DNA of 64,000 nucleotides from JAXGMV01 sp040768445 (GTDB lineage: Bacteria > Chloroflexota > Anaerolineae > Anaerolineales > Anaerolineaceae): the NCBI GenBank assembly GCA_040768445.1, contig JAXGMV010000001.1:1426001-1490000 (forward strand). Reading direction: 5' to 3'. The stretch's first letter is position 1. Every line of letters begins with the position of its first letter. This document shows, one piece after another, positions 14,950 through 24,059 of this stretch. Position numbers and translations under genes: made by a program. Under the pieces are notes generated by a model. It did no database searches. It saw only the letters and a list, made by a program, of their open reading frames with translations, and had not been told where the DNA came from.

Positions 14950-16269
14950 ATGGCACCAATTCGTTCATTAATTATGGGCGCTGCAGGTCGTGATTTTCAT
15001 AATTTCAACGTTTTCTTTCGAGATAACAAAGATTACGATGTGCTGGCATTTACCGCCACACAGATCCCCAACATAGAGGGCCGCAAGTACCCCAAGGAGC
15101 TGGCAGGCTCGTTGTATCCTGAAGGCATTCCGATCTACCCTGAAACAGACCTGGTGAAGTTGATTAAGGACTTGAAAATTGAACAGGTCTTTTTTGCTTA
15201 CAGCGACATCCCGCATGAAGTTGTGATGCACAAGGCATCTATCGTGATGGCTGCAGGCGCTGACTTTCGCCTGCAGGGACCAAACAGCACCATGGTGAAA
15301 TCGATCAAGCCGCTTGTCTCCATCTGTGCTGTTCGGACCGGCTCAGGCAAGAGCCAGACCACCCGGCGTGTATCAAAAATTTTAATTGATATGGGCTACC
15401 GGGTAGCAGCCATCCGCCACCCAATGCCTTACGGTGACCTGGTGAAGCAAAAAGTTCAGCGCTATGCCAACTACAGTGACCTTGATTTGCATGAATGCAC
15501 CATTGAGGAGCGCGAGGAATATGAACCTCATATTGATGCGGGCGTGATCATCTATGCCGGCGTCGATTACGAAGCCATCCTGCGCCAGGCTGAGCAGGAA
15601 GCGGATATCATTCTGTGGGATGGCGGCAATAATGACTTCAGCTTCTATAACAGCGATTTGTCCATTGCCGTAGTTGACCCGCACCGCCCCGGGCATGAGT
15701 TAAAATATCACCCGGGCGAGACGGTCTGCCGGCTGGCGGACGTGTTCGTGATCAACAAGGTGGATACTGCATCACCTGAGGCAGTGATGACAGTGCGTGA
15801 GAATCTGCATAATTTGAATCCAAAGGCAGTGGTCGTGGAAGGTGCTTCCCCGCTGTTTGTTGAAAAACCAGCATCAATTCGCAACAAACGAGTGCTGGTG
15901 ATTGAAGATGGCCCGACCCTGACCCATGGCGAAATGGCATATGGCGCCGGTTACATCGCTGCCATGCGTTTTGGAGCCGCTGAGATTGTTGACCCAAGAC
16001 CGTTTGCAGTGCGAACAATTCTTGACACCTATAAAAAATATCCCAAGACCGGCACCATCCTGCCAGCCATGGGATATGGCGAAGAGATGACGCGTGATCT
16101 CGAAGAGACCATCAACCGATCGGATGTTGACCTGGTCGTTTCCGGAACCCCTATTGATTTGAACCGGGTAGTGGATATCAACAAGCCAATGCTGCGTGTG
16201 CGCTATGAACTGCAGGAGATTGGCAGCCCCAACCTTGAGGAGATCCTTAAAGAAAAGTTCGGAAAGTAA
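14950..16269 (+). CDS. P-loop protein related to cyclic 2,3-diphosphoglycerate synthetase
   Basis: This 439-residue cytosolic protein has an N-terminal Rossmann-like half (MAPIRSLIMGAAGRDFHNFN) and a C-terminal P-loop NTPase half, with AVRTGSGKSQTT at about residues 127-138. NKVDTAS looks like a GTPase-type NKxD motif. It resembles the archaeal cyclic 2,3-diphosphoglycerate synthetase, which makes an osmolyte from diphosphoglycerate and ATP; bacterial relatives are usually annotated only as GTPases. The ATG at 14950 is chosen over the GTG at 14941 because AGGAG is well spaced. It is a single-gene unit ending in a strong terminator. Confidence 0.8.
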   Translation: MAPIRSLIMGAAGRDFHNFNVFFRDNKDYDVLAFTATQIPNIEGRKYPKELAGSLYPEGIPIYPETDLVKLIKDLKIEQVFFAYSDIPHEVVMHKASIVMAAGADFRLQGPNSTMVKSIKPLVSICAVRTGSGKSQTTRRVSKILIDMGYRVAAIRHPMPYGDLVKQKVQRYANYSDLDLHECTIEEREEYEPHIDAGVIIYAGVDYEAILRQAEQEADIILWDGGNNDFSFYNSDLSIAVVDPHRPGHELKYHPGETVCRLADVFVINKVDTASPEAVMTVRENLHNLNPKAVVVEGASPLFVEKPASIRNKRVLVIEDGPTLTHGEMAYGAGYIAAMRFGAAEIVDPRPFAVRTILDTYKKYPKTGTILPAMGYGEEMTRDLEETINRSDVDLVVSGTPIDLNRVVDINKPMLRVRYELQEIGSPNLEEILKEKFGK

Positions 16270-16287
16270 GTTGAGCCTTCAGTACTT

Positions 16288-16321
16288 AACACACCGGCAG
16301 GAGTGCCGGTGTGTTTTTTTT
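16288..16321 (+). terminator. Strong Rho-independent terminator
   Basis: AACACACCGGCA (16288-16299) and TGCCGGTGTGTT (16304-16315) form a perfect 12 bp stem with a GGAG loop, followed by an uninterrupted T run. Confidence 0.95.
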
Positions 16322-16424
16322 GTCATGCGTGCAGGTAATGAAACAATTGTTTCTCCAGTATAATTAGGCTGATATTAAGGTGATTGTGCCAGCATTTTGT
16401 GACGACTAACAGGGTAGATCAACC

Positions 16425-17402
16425 TTGGAAAAACACAACCCAACACAACAAAAAAAGGTCTGCATCGTGGTACCGGTATACAACGAAAGCGATGCTGTAC
16501 GCCAATTTCATGATCGGTTGATTGGTCAGATCACCATCCTACCGTACCAGTTTTCCATTATCTACGTCAATGATGGTTCAACTGATGACACACAAGCGCT
16601 GCTGGCTGACATAGCTGACAGCGATGAACGGGTGAGTGTAATCGAGCTGAGCCGTAATTTTGGCCACCAGGCTGCCCTGACTGCCGGTTTGGATGCTGCC
16701 AGCGGCGATTACATCATCACCATGGATGGCGATGGTCAGCATCCACCGCAGGTGATCTCACAGATGTTAGGACTGGCTGAAAGCGGCTACGATATTGTGC
16801 TGACACAACGCATTGAGCAAAAGGATGTTAGCCCGTTCAAACGACTTACATCAGATGCGTTTTACAGGTTGATCAACCGGGCGGGAAACACCCGCATTCT
16901 TCCAGGCGGAGCGGATTTCAGGTTGATGACTGCTGCGGCTGTGTCTGCACTCAAGCAGATGCCTGAGTATCACCGCTTCCTGCGCGGCATGGTTGCCTGG
17001 ATGGGGTTCAAGTCGGTTATCCTGCCATTTGAGCAGGATATGCGTATAGGGGGCAGCTCAAAATATTCCTTGAAAAAGATGCTGCGCCTGTCACTGGATG
17101 CTGTTTTTTCATTCTCACTGGTGCCGCTCTATGTCGGTATTTCAATAGGTGTCCTTTTCCTTGTGCTCGCTTTGCTCGAAGCTGTGTACGTCTTGAGCTT
17201 TTGGGTGAGCGGCAGGACAGAGATGCTGGCGCCTGGCTGGAGTTCGTTAATGTTCATGCTGCTGGTTGTTGGCGGCTCGCTGATGGTCACTGTAGGTTTA
17301 GTGGGGGTGTATATTGGCTATATCTTCCAGGAAGTGAAGCGCCGGCCGCAGTACCTGGTACGCACACGCATTTCTGGCGACAAGACTGATGACAAAGTAT
17401 GA
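16425..17402 (+). CDS. Family 2 glycosyltransferase (polyprenyl-phosphate sugar synthase type)
   Basis: This 325-residue protein has a cytosolic GT-A domain followed by two C-terminal membrane helices (about 237-262 and 275-300). The nucleotide-sugar motifs YVNDGSTDDT and the metal-binding MDGDGQHPP are present. The layout matches the DPM1/GtrB/ArnC group, which moves a sugar from a nucleotide donor to undecaprenyl phosphate on the inner membrane face. It starts at a TTG with a weak ribosome site. The stop overlaps the next gene's ATG by 4 bp, so the large membrane protein behind it probably uses the lipid-linked sugar. Confidence 0.92.
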   Translation: MEKHNPTQQKKVCIVVPVYNESDAVRQFHDRLIGQITILPYQFSIIYVNDGSTDDTQALLADIADSDERVSVIELSRNFGHQAALTAGLDAASGDYIITMDGDGQHPPQVISQMLGLAESGYDIVLTQRIEQKDVSPFKRLTSDAFYRLINRAGNTRILPGGADFRLMTAAAVSALKQMPEYHRFLRGMVAWMGFKSVILPFEQDMRIGGSSKYSLKKMLRLSLDAVFSFSLVPLYVGISIGVLFLVLALLEAVYVLSFWVSGRTEMLAPGWSSLMFMLLVVGGSLMVTVGLVGVYIGYIFQEVKRRPQYLVRTRISGDKTDDKV

Positions 17403-19447
17403 TGACAGGCTTGAGAAAACGGGCACTTGAAAAATATGCCTTTCCCGCACTGCTCCTGGCAGTTGGCATTATTTCTTACGGCCTGTTGATTAATCGGCTG
17501 GGTTTTTACTGGGATGACTGGCCGATGAATTGGATCGGCACTGTTCTGGGGCCAGATGCATTGACCCGCTATTTCTCCACCAACCGCCCTTACCTTGGGG
17601 TGATCATCAACTTTCTCCTAAAGCTGCTTGGACCAACGCCGCTGCCCTGGCATATTTGTGCTCTGATCTGTCACTGGTTTGCTGCTTTGATGTTGTGGCT
17701 GCTGCTCCGCCAGGTTTTACCGCATTCAGGTGCGGCTGATTGGACGGCTCTGCTTTTCATGGTTTACCCCGGACCGGTGCAGCATTTTATTGCGCTGGTA
17801 TTCAGCCCGTTTTATCTCATCTTTGGCATCCTGATCCTTTCACTTGCGTGCTCGGTTTATGCGGAAAAATATCCTGCCTGGCACAGGTGGATCACCGCAG
17901 CCGGCCTGCTGCTTTCGTTCCTCAACTTATTGACGCTGGATTACTTCTTCATGCTCGAACTGCTGCGCCCGCTGGTGATTTGGGCGGCGATCTCTGGCAG
18001 TACCGGCACAGCTGAAAAGCTGAAAGAGACACTGAAAAGGTGGCTGCCTTATCTGGCCTTGTTTGCGGGAATGGTGATCTGGCGGTTCTTTATATTTGAT
18101 TACCAGACCCAAAATTATGACTTGCAGTTGTTGGATGGGCTGAAAACCAATCCACTGCGAAGTGTTGGCGGGCTGTTGACTGTGGTTATTAATGACCTCT
18201 ACACAGCAAGCGTGGGTGCCTGGGCTGAAGTATTCAGGCTGGGAGTGCCCTCTGTCGTTGGAAAAAAGTTGTTCCTGACAACAGCATTGGTCATTGTTGC
18301 TGTGATTGCTATTTTTGTTTTTTATTATCTACGCATTAGACTGCCTAATGTAATTAAAAATCAGCCTGGAGATGGCAACCACCACCGAAAATACCTGTTG
18401 TGGGCTGCAGTCGGCGTATTTGGCATGCTCCTGGCCGGGCTGCCGTTCTGGGCTACCGGTTTACCGATCAACCTTGGGTTTCCCAACAGTCGCACCCTGC
18501 TGCCATTTACGCTTGGCGGCAGCTTGCTGTTGGGCAGCCTGCTGGCTGCGTTACCAATTCCATGGCGTTATAAGTTCATCTTCCCCGCTATTTTTCTCGG
18601 GTTCGCTGCCGGCTGGCAGTTCCGTACGGCTGACAGTTTTAGACGTGATTGGAACCTGCAGGCTTCTTTCTTCTGGCAGCTCAGCTGGCGGGTACCGGCG
18701 CTTGAACCTCAAACAGCGCTGTTAAGTAATGAAATGCCCTTCAAATACCCAACCGACAATTCACTTTCTGCACCGCTGAACTGGCTGTATACTAACGCAG
18801 ACCCATCCGAAGGTATGTCGTATATTCTCTATTACCCCACTTTGCGGCTTGGCAGCGGCTTGCCGGCATTGGAAGAGGGTTTGCCGATCTCACAGGATTA
18901 CCTGGCAACCAGGTTCACAGGCAGTACCTCCCAGATGGTGAGCCTGTTCTTTTCTCCGCCTGGCTGCCTGCATTTGCTTGACCCCGAGCTCAGCCAGGAG
19001 AATATCATGGTACCGGAGCTGCTTCGATCAGCAGCGAAGGTCTCCTCCCTGGATGTAGTACTGATGGAAAGAAACGGCTTTACTGTTGATCCCTCCAAGT
19101 TATTCGGCGTTGAACCGCAGCATGGCTGGTGCTACTATTATCAGAAAGCTGAGTTGGCGAGGCAGTTTGGTGACTGGGAACAGGTGGTCATGCTGGCTGA
19201 GACTGCTTTCAGCCTGGATGATCACCCCAACGACCCGGCAGAACGCCTGCCTTTTATCGAAGGATATGCCCACACATCCCGTTGGGAAGATGCAGTTGCT
19301 CAAACGCAAGAGACGCTTGCTATTACCCCGGTCATGCAGCCGGTCTTATGCAAATTGTGGCAGAAGATTACGGCTGAAATTGAAATCTCACTTGAGCAGC
19401 AACAGGCGCTGGATGAGATTGATCAAACCTTGCAGTGCCAGTTCTAA
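17399..19447 (+). CDS. Large membrane protein, GT-C-like glycosyltransferase candidate
   Basis: This 682-residue protein has about 10-12 membrane helices in its first 410 residues and a soluble C-terminal region. The first loop carries GFYWDDWPMNW, an acidic pair where GT-C enzymes place their catalytic residues. The C-terminal part (about 560-682) is helical and TPR-like. Coupled translation with the preceding polyprenyl-phosphate sugar synthase and a following UDP-sugar epimerase suggests it transfers a lipid-linked sugar to a surface acceptor. The exact activity is inference. Confidence 0.78.
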   Translation: MMTGLRKRALEKYAFPALLLAVGIISYGLLINRLGFYWDDWPMNWIGTVLGPDALTRYFSTNRPYLGVIINFLLKLLGPTPLPWHICALICHWFAALMLWLLLRQVLPHSGAADWTALLFMVYPGPVQHFIALVFSPFYLIFGILILSLACSVYAEKYPAWHRWITAAGLLLSFLNLLTLDYFFMLELLRPLVIWAAISGSTGTAEKLKETLKRWLPYLALFAGMVIWRFFIFDYQTQNYDLQLLDGLKTNPLRSVGGLLTVVINDLYTASVGAWAEVFRLGVPSVVGKKLFLTTALVIVAVIAIFVFYYLRIRLPNVIKNQPGDGNHHRKYLLWAAVGVFGMLLAGLPFWATGLPINLGFPNSRTLLPFTLGGSLLLGSLLAALPIPWRYKFIFPAIFLGFAAGWQFRTADSFRRDWNLQASFFWQLSWRVPALEPQTALLSNEMPFKYPTDNSLSAPLNWLYTNADPSEGMSYILYYPTLRLGSGLPALEEGLPISQDYLATRFTGSTSQMVSLFFSPPGCLHLLDPELSQENIMVPELLRSAAKVSSLDVVLMERNGFTVDPSKLFGVEPQHGWCYYYQKAELARQFGDWEQVVMLAETAFSLDDHPNDPAERLPFIEGYAHTSRWEDAVAQTQETLAITPVMQPVLCKLWQKITAEIEISLEQQQALDEIDQTLQCQF

Positions 19448-19570
19448 CATACAGCATGCATTTTGCTGTTTGGTTGCAATAACATTCACAAATATTTGCT
19501 TTTATGACAACCGGTTGATGCTATAAACTGGTATGATGGAAGTAATTCTAAAAATACTGTCGGAGGCTTT

Positions 19571-20590
19571 ATGAAATTCCTTATAACAGGCGGTGCAGGG
19601 TACATTGGTAGTACCATTTGCTCTGCCCTCAAAGATGCCGGTCATACGCCTATTATTTTGGATTCGCTGGTCACAGGCAGGAAGGAATTCACCCGTGATC
19701 ATATTTTTTACCACGGCGACATTGCCGATTCTGACCTGTTGAAAAAGATTTTCCAGGATCACCCTGATATTTATGCTGCGGTGCATTGCGCAGCCCTGAT
19801 CGTTGTTCCGGAATCTACCAGCGAGCCATATGAATACTACCGAGAGAATGTGGCTAAATCACTTGAATTATTTAAGTCCCTAAATATGCTTGGCTGCAAG
19901 CGAATTCTGTTCAGTGCATCTGCCGCCATCTACGATGTGGTTGAAGGCTACATGGTGACTGAAGAGTCCCCACTCAATCCCAGCAGCCCTTATGCCCGTA
20001 CCAAGTACATGATGGAAATGATTTTGAAGGATTTCTGCACTGCTTACGGCATGAAGGGTATTGCTCTCAGGTATTTCAACCCGATAGGCGCTGACCCGGC
20101 CATGCGCTCCGGTATTCATGTAAAGAACCCCACCCATGTGCTGGGCAAGCTGGTGGACACGGCGCAAGGCCGCCTTCCGGTGTTTGAGATCACCGGGGTT
20201 GAATGGCCTACCCGAGACGGCACAGGCATCAGAGATTACATCCATGTTTGGGACCTGGCGCAGGCGCATGTGAATGCAGTGGTTGATTTTGACCAGGCTT
20301 TCATGCGAGCCGGCAGTCCAGAATCCAATTACCTGGTGATTAACCTCGGTACCGGTAAAGGTGTGACCGTGCTTGAGCTAGTGCAGGCATTTGAAAGGGT
20401 ATACGGGCAGGAGATTAACAAGCGCAGTGCCCCGCCGCGCCCGGGTGATGTTGCCGGTTCTTATGCCAATGCAGACAAAGCCTTGAAGTATCTTGGCTGG
20501 CGGGCTGAACTTGACATCGACCAGGGCATCAAGGACGCTTTAAAATGGGGTGAAATTCGGCAAACTATACTAGATTTTTCGAGTGAATAG
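19571..20590 (+). CDS. galE: UDP-glucose 4-epimerase
   Basis: This 339-residue short-chain dehydrogenase-type epimerase interconverts UDP-glucose and UDP-galactose with bound NAD. The NAD site is TGGAGYIGST near the N-terminus. The catalytic Ser-Tyr-Lys set is visible as FSASAAIYD and SPYARTKYMMEM. Downstream, ALRYFNPIGAD matches the substrate-binding stretch of GalE. The start has a perfect GGAGG. It follows two glycosyltransferase-type genes, so it probably feeds surface glycan synthesis. UDP-GlcNAc epimerase activity cannot be excluded. Confidence 0.93.
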   Translation: MKFLITGGAGYIGSTICSALKDAGHTPIILDSLVTGRKEFTRDHIFYHGDIADSDLLKKIFQDHPDIYAAVHCAALIVVPESTSEPYEYYRENVAKSLELFKSLNMLGCKRILFSASAAIYDVVEGYMVTEESPLNPSSPYARTKYMMEMILKDFCTAYGMKGIALRYFNPIGADPAMRSGIHVKNPTHVLGKLVDTAQGRLPVFEITGVEWPTRDGTGIRDYIHVWDLAQAHVNAVVDFDQAFMRAGSPESNYLVINLGTGKGVTVLELVQAFERVYGQEINKRSAPPRPGDVAGSYANADKALKYLGWRAELDIDQGIKDALKWGEIRQTILDFSSE

Positions 20591-20640
20591 ACCGCTCAAC
20601 CGGCAGTGAACCGGGCTGGCGGGAGTAAAGGACAGTGGCG

Positions 20641-21738
20641 ATGCTTCCTTTAAACAAAGTGATACAGGGCGAATGTATTCAAACGCTGGAAACACTGCCC
20701 GCCGACTCGGTGGATATGATTTTTGCCGACCCGCCTTATCACCTGCAGCTGGAGCAGGACCTGTGGCGGCCGGATCAATCGCTGGTTGACGGTGTCACTG
20801 ATTACTGGGACCGCTTCAGCAATGATGAAGAGTACAGCGCCTTCACCCAGGCATGGCTCAGCGCCTGTAAACGGGTCTTGAAAAATACCGGAACAATCTG
20901 GGTCATTGGCACCTATCACAACATTTACCGCGTTGGCTCAATGATGCAGGAGCTTGGTTTCTGGTTCCTGAATGATATCGTCTGGATAAAAACCAACCCC
21001 ATGCCGAACTTTCGAGGGGTGCGGTTTACAAATGCGCATGAGACCCTGCTGTGGGCGAGTAAGTCAAAGGGGTCGCGCTACACGTTCAACCATCATGCGA
21101 TGAAATCGCTTAACGGCGATATACAAATGCGCAGTGATTGGGTTTTGCCTATTTGTACCGGCCCTGAACGCATCAAGGTTGATGGTAAAAAAGCGCATCC
21201 CACACAGAAACCCGAATCCCTGATGTACCGCATTATCCTTTCCTCAACCAATCCAGGTGATATCGTCCTTGACCCATTTTTTGGGACGGGAACAACCGGC
21301 GCTGTTGCGAAAAAGCTTGGCAGGCAGTGGATTGGAATTGAGCGCGACAGTAAATATGTCTACCTGTCTGAGAAGCGGATTGAAAAAATTGGACCAATGG
21401 ACTTGAATGGGCTGGTCCATGACCGCAATGACCTCAAGCGTTTGGAACCGCGCGTGTCATTTGGCAGTTTGATAGAAAACGGTTATCTCAGGCCAGGTGA
21501 GGCGCTTTATTTTCATGGCGATACCAGCAAGCCGGCACGCATCAAATTGAATGGGAAATTGGATATTGATGGTTATGAGGGGTCAATTCACCAGTGCGCC
21601 CGTTTTCTGCTGGGCAACAGCCCGGCAAACGGCTGGGAACAGTGGTTTTATAAGAATAAAGCCGGCGCAATTGCGCCGATAGATGAGCTTCGCCATGAAA
21701 TGCGAAAAGACATGCTGGCTGACACTGGCGATTATTAG
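20641..21738 (+). CDS. ccrM: CcrM-like beta-class adenine-N6 DNA methyltransferase
   Basis: This 365-residue enzyme shows the beta-class order: catalytic DPPY (30-33) first, then the SAM-binding DPFFGTGTTG (211-220). From recall it matches Caulobacter CcrM closely along its length, including IWVIGTYHNIYRVG, NPMPNFRGVRF and RSDWVLPICTG. It keeps the C-terminal RAMA-type domain (about 262-355, with GSIHQCARFLLG and NGWEQW) that CcrM uses for DNA recognition. GANTC is therefore the likely target. No restriction enzyme is adjacent, so it is probably an orphan regulatory methylase. The ATG at 20641 fits homologue length; a GTG at 20635 is also possible. It overlaps holA by 4 bp, tail to tail. Confidence 0.93.
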   Translation: MLPLNKVIQGECIQTLETLPADSVDMIFADPPYHLQLEQDLWRPDQSLVDGVTDYWDRFSNDEEYSAFTQAWLSACKRVLKNTGTIWVIGTYHNIYRVGSMMQELGFWFLNDIVWIKTNPMPNFRGVRFTNAHETLLWASKSKGSRYTFNHHAMKSLNGDIQMRSDWVLPICTGPERIKVDGKKAHPTQKPESLMYRIILSSTNPGDIVLDPFFGTGTTGAVAKKLGRQWIGIERDSKYVYLSEKRIEKIGPMDLNGLVHDRNDLKRLEPRVSFGSLIENGYLRPGEALYFHGDTSKPARIKLNGKLDIDGYEGSIHQCARFLLGNSPANGWEQWFYKNKAGAIAPIDELRHEMRKDMLADTGDY

Positions 21739-22739
21739 CGACCGCTAAGGCTGGCGATGAACGTATCAAGCGCCAGGGCAATATCCATCTGACCTGTTTT
21801 AACGGCAGTGTCTATCTGAAGCAAGGCATGGTAGTCATTCTCTAATGCTTTCAGGCTGAAACGTCGTGACTGACCGGCCAATTTCTGTGCAACATAAGGG
21901 TGCAGGGACAGCTCGGATTGGATGACCGCGTCGCTGCTGCCTTCATCCATAATCTCGCGTGCCTGTATCAGCAGCCTGAACTGCCGGGTGATCATTGCAA
22001 AAAGGCTCAAGCCATCCTGTTCTTCCAACAGGGAATGCAACAGGCGAAACGCTTCTGATTTGTTACCTGTGGCGATGCTGTCAACCAGGTCAAAGATGCT
22101 GGACTGGTTGACTGAAGCTGAAACCCGTTCCACATCAGCCGTTTCAATCCTGCGCTCAAAATTTACGTAAGTAAGCAGTTTTTCAATCTCCTGGGCAGCC
22201 ATGCGCGTATCATTTCCAGTCATACCTGCCAGGGCAACCGCAGCCTCGCGGGCGATCTTGCCGTTCTTGCGCGTCGTTTCCTTAATAATCCAGCCAGGCA
22301 TTTCGCCGCTTTCCGGCATACTGCAGGATATGTACCGGCAACGGTCTCCCGCCTTCTTCATCCAGCTGTGCAGCCAATGAGAGGGTGGCAGCAAGCGCCA
22401 CTTCTTTCGCTCACGGGAATCATCAATTTTTAATACCAACACGGTGGTCGGTGGCAGGTGATCCAAAACAGCTTCAAAATAGCGCCGGCCTTCGTCACCC
22501 TGCATCTTCTGCAGTGGATTCTCCAGGATGACCAGCCGCTGGCTGCCAAGGAACGGTAATGTGTTGCAGGCGGTTTTGATCTCCTCTTTTGAAGCTGAGC
22601 GAGCGTCCAACCGTGCTGTATTCAGGTCAGCCATGGCAGGATCGCCCATCTCAGAGAAGAGCGCATCGCTGTGCTTTTTCATTTCAAAGCTGTCATCGCC
22701 GTGAAGGAGAATGACGTTCGGTGTGCTGGTTTGCTGCAA
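21735..22739 (-). CDS. holA: DNA polymerase III delta subunit
   Basis: This 334-residue clamp-loader subunit opens the sliding clamp during replication. Visible features are the early strand VILLHGDDSFEMKKH, which replaces a functional P-loop as usual for delta; the LVILENPLQK strand; and the helical collar at the C-terminus (SIFDLVDSIATGNKSEA, then SLFAMITRQFRLL). Translation starts at TTG 22739 with GGAG upstream. It is convergent with the CcrM-like gene and overlaps it by 4 bp. Confidence 0.92.
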   Translation of the reverse strand: MQQTSTPNVILLHGDDSFEMKKHSDALFSEMGDPAMADLNTARLDARSASKEEIKTACNTLPFLGSQRLVILENPLQKMQGDEGRRYFEAVLDHLPPTTVLVLKIDDSRERKKWRLLPPSHWLHSWMKKAGDRCRYISCSMPESGEMPGWIIKETTRKNGKIAREAAVALAGMTGNDTRMAAQEIEKLLTYVNFERRIETADVERVSASVNQSSIFDLVDSIATGNKSEAFRLLHSLLEEQDGLSLFAMITRQFRLLIQAREIMDEGSSDAVIQSELSLHPYVAQKLAGQSRRFSLKALENDYHALLQIDTAVKTGQMDIALALDTFIASLSGR

Positions 22740-22848
22740 CTAAACCGTCTCCTAGTGATTAATGCTTCCTGGACTTGGTGATGCCGGGCTGCGTTTTTGA
22801 TGAATTCTCTGGTGCCATTATAACAGCCGTCGATAGCCGGTTCAGAGA

Positions 22849-23202
22849 TCAATCAGCTTGCAGCGCAGCAGGCAGATGAAAAGAACCGTCCTGGGAAGGG
22901 GGAAAATCAAGCGCCTGTACAACTGCTGAAAGGTTTAGCCGCCCGTAAAGATGGGGAAATGGCTCAGAACCGCCCTCGAGATTTTCATAAATAATGGCAG
23001 ACGTGACGAGCTGTGGATCAATGGCAAGCAGCACCAGTCCTTTGCGGCCAGCATAGAACCTGTTTGCTGTCCTGATCACCTGGCTGCGGGTCGACATATG
23101 AATAAAGCCATCTGTGGCAAAATTTGCTGGTTCATAAAAACCTGTTTGGTGTGCTCTTTGCCAGGTTTCGTGCTCTGTGATGTGATAAATAAGATCCTGC
23201 AT
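22849..23202 (-). CDS. DUF952 family protein
   Basis: This 117-residue cytosolic protein matches DUF952: YHITEHETWQRAHQTGFY, then DGFIHMSTRSQVIRTANRFY, and YENLEGGSEPFPHLYGRLN. The family has an ADP-ribosyltransferase-like fold with conserved His, Arg and Glu, but no proven reaction. The start has a Shine-Dalgarno-like AGGAAG. It lies between holA and a SagB-type oxidoreductase gene, 48 bp from the latter, so co-transcription is possible. Confidence 0.88.
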   Translation of the reverse strand: MQDLIYHITEHETWQRAHQTGFYEPANFATDGFIHMSTRSQVIRTANRFYAGRKGLVLLAIDPQLVTSAIIYENLEGGSEPFPHLYGRLNLSAVVQALDFPPSQDGSFHLPAALQAD

Positions 23203-23250
23203 GATTCTTCCTTTTCACTCTTCTGCTTTCCTGAGCGCTGGAGTCAAGAC

Positions 23251-24000
23251 TTAATAGGTTCCCCTGACCTTGCCAACAGGCGCCAGGTAGATCACAAATT
23301 CTTCTTCACCGTCCAGATGCAGTGCCTGGTCAAGAGCTGCTTGATCGTAGGCGCCGATAGCACAGGTGCCGGCTTGAATTCCTTCACAGGCGAGGTACAG
23401 GTTCTGGCACAGGTGGCCGGCATCCAGGGCAATGATCTTCGGGCTTAAGAAGGTATAGCGCCATTCAGACCGGTAGGGGATGACCGTCCAGATAAAGGTC
23501 ACTGCGCTCTGGTCAATATACTGTTTATGGGCAGCTTCATGGATCTTACGCACCAGGTCATCTTCAGAAAACAAGAAGCACAACTGATGTTCAACCGGCA
23601 GGTACTGGTAAAGACCAGGCGGCACGCCTGTGACCCGGTTGACCAGCAGGTACGTCTCAAAGGGATGCCGGGAGCCGCCGGATGGCACATTGCGGCGATT
23701 GTAATGCTTGTCTGATGTGATTTCACGAATGCCTTGCGTTGCCCACAAGAGAAAGGATAGTTCTTCCAAGGTCAGCGCTTCAGGCAGGTATTTGCGGTGG
23801 CTTTTGCGATTGCGGATGGCGTCAAACAGTTTGACCTTTCCAACAGCAAAATCCTCTGGCGGCACAAGCTTGATTACCTGGCTGCTGGATGGGGCTGGTT
23901 TTTCAATTGGTGGTGCTGGCAGGCCAGCCTTTTGATCGGTCGGCGACTTGCGCCATTTATCCCATCCCAGTGATTTGAGAAAACTGCGGTCTGAATCCAT
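23251..24000 (-). CDS. SagB/ThcOx-type nitroreductase-family oxidoreductase
   Basis: This 249-residue FMN-dependent protein belongs to the SagB/ThcOx branch of the nitroreductase fold. Family features include RNRKSHRKYLPEALTLEELS (flavin contact), RNVPSGGSRHPFETY, and the C-terminal GTCAIGAYDQAALDQAL. Characterised members oxidise peptide azolines to azoles, but many stand-alone copies in bacteria have unknown roles. No YcaO cyclodehydratase or precursor peptide is visible nearby, so RiPP biosynthesis is not supported here. The start has a strong AAAGGAGG. Confidence 0.88.
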   Translation of the reverse strand: MDSDRSFLKSLGWDKWRKSPTDQKAGLPAPPIEKPAPSSSQVIKLVPPEDFAVGKVKLFDAIRNRKSHRKYLPEALTLEELSFLLWATQGIREITSDKHYNRRNVPSGGSRHPFETYLLVNRVTGVPPGLYQYLPVEHQLCFLFSEDDLVRKIHEAAHKQYIDQSAVTFIWTVIPYRSEWRYTFLSPKIIALDAGHLCQNLYLACEGIQAGTCAIGAYDQAALDQALHLDGEEEFVIYLAPVGKVRGTY

Positions 24001-24059
24001 GCGCCTCCTTTGCGGCTGTGCGTTTAGTGCAGGTTATGAAAACGAATAAATGAAAGCCG

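Noticed and set aside
23251..24000. RiPP (azole peptide) biosynthesis locus around the SagB-like gene
   Set aside because: No YcaO partner, leader peptide or exporter is nearby; neighbours are holA, DUF952 and a peptidase.
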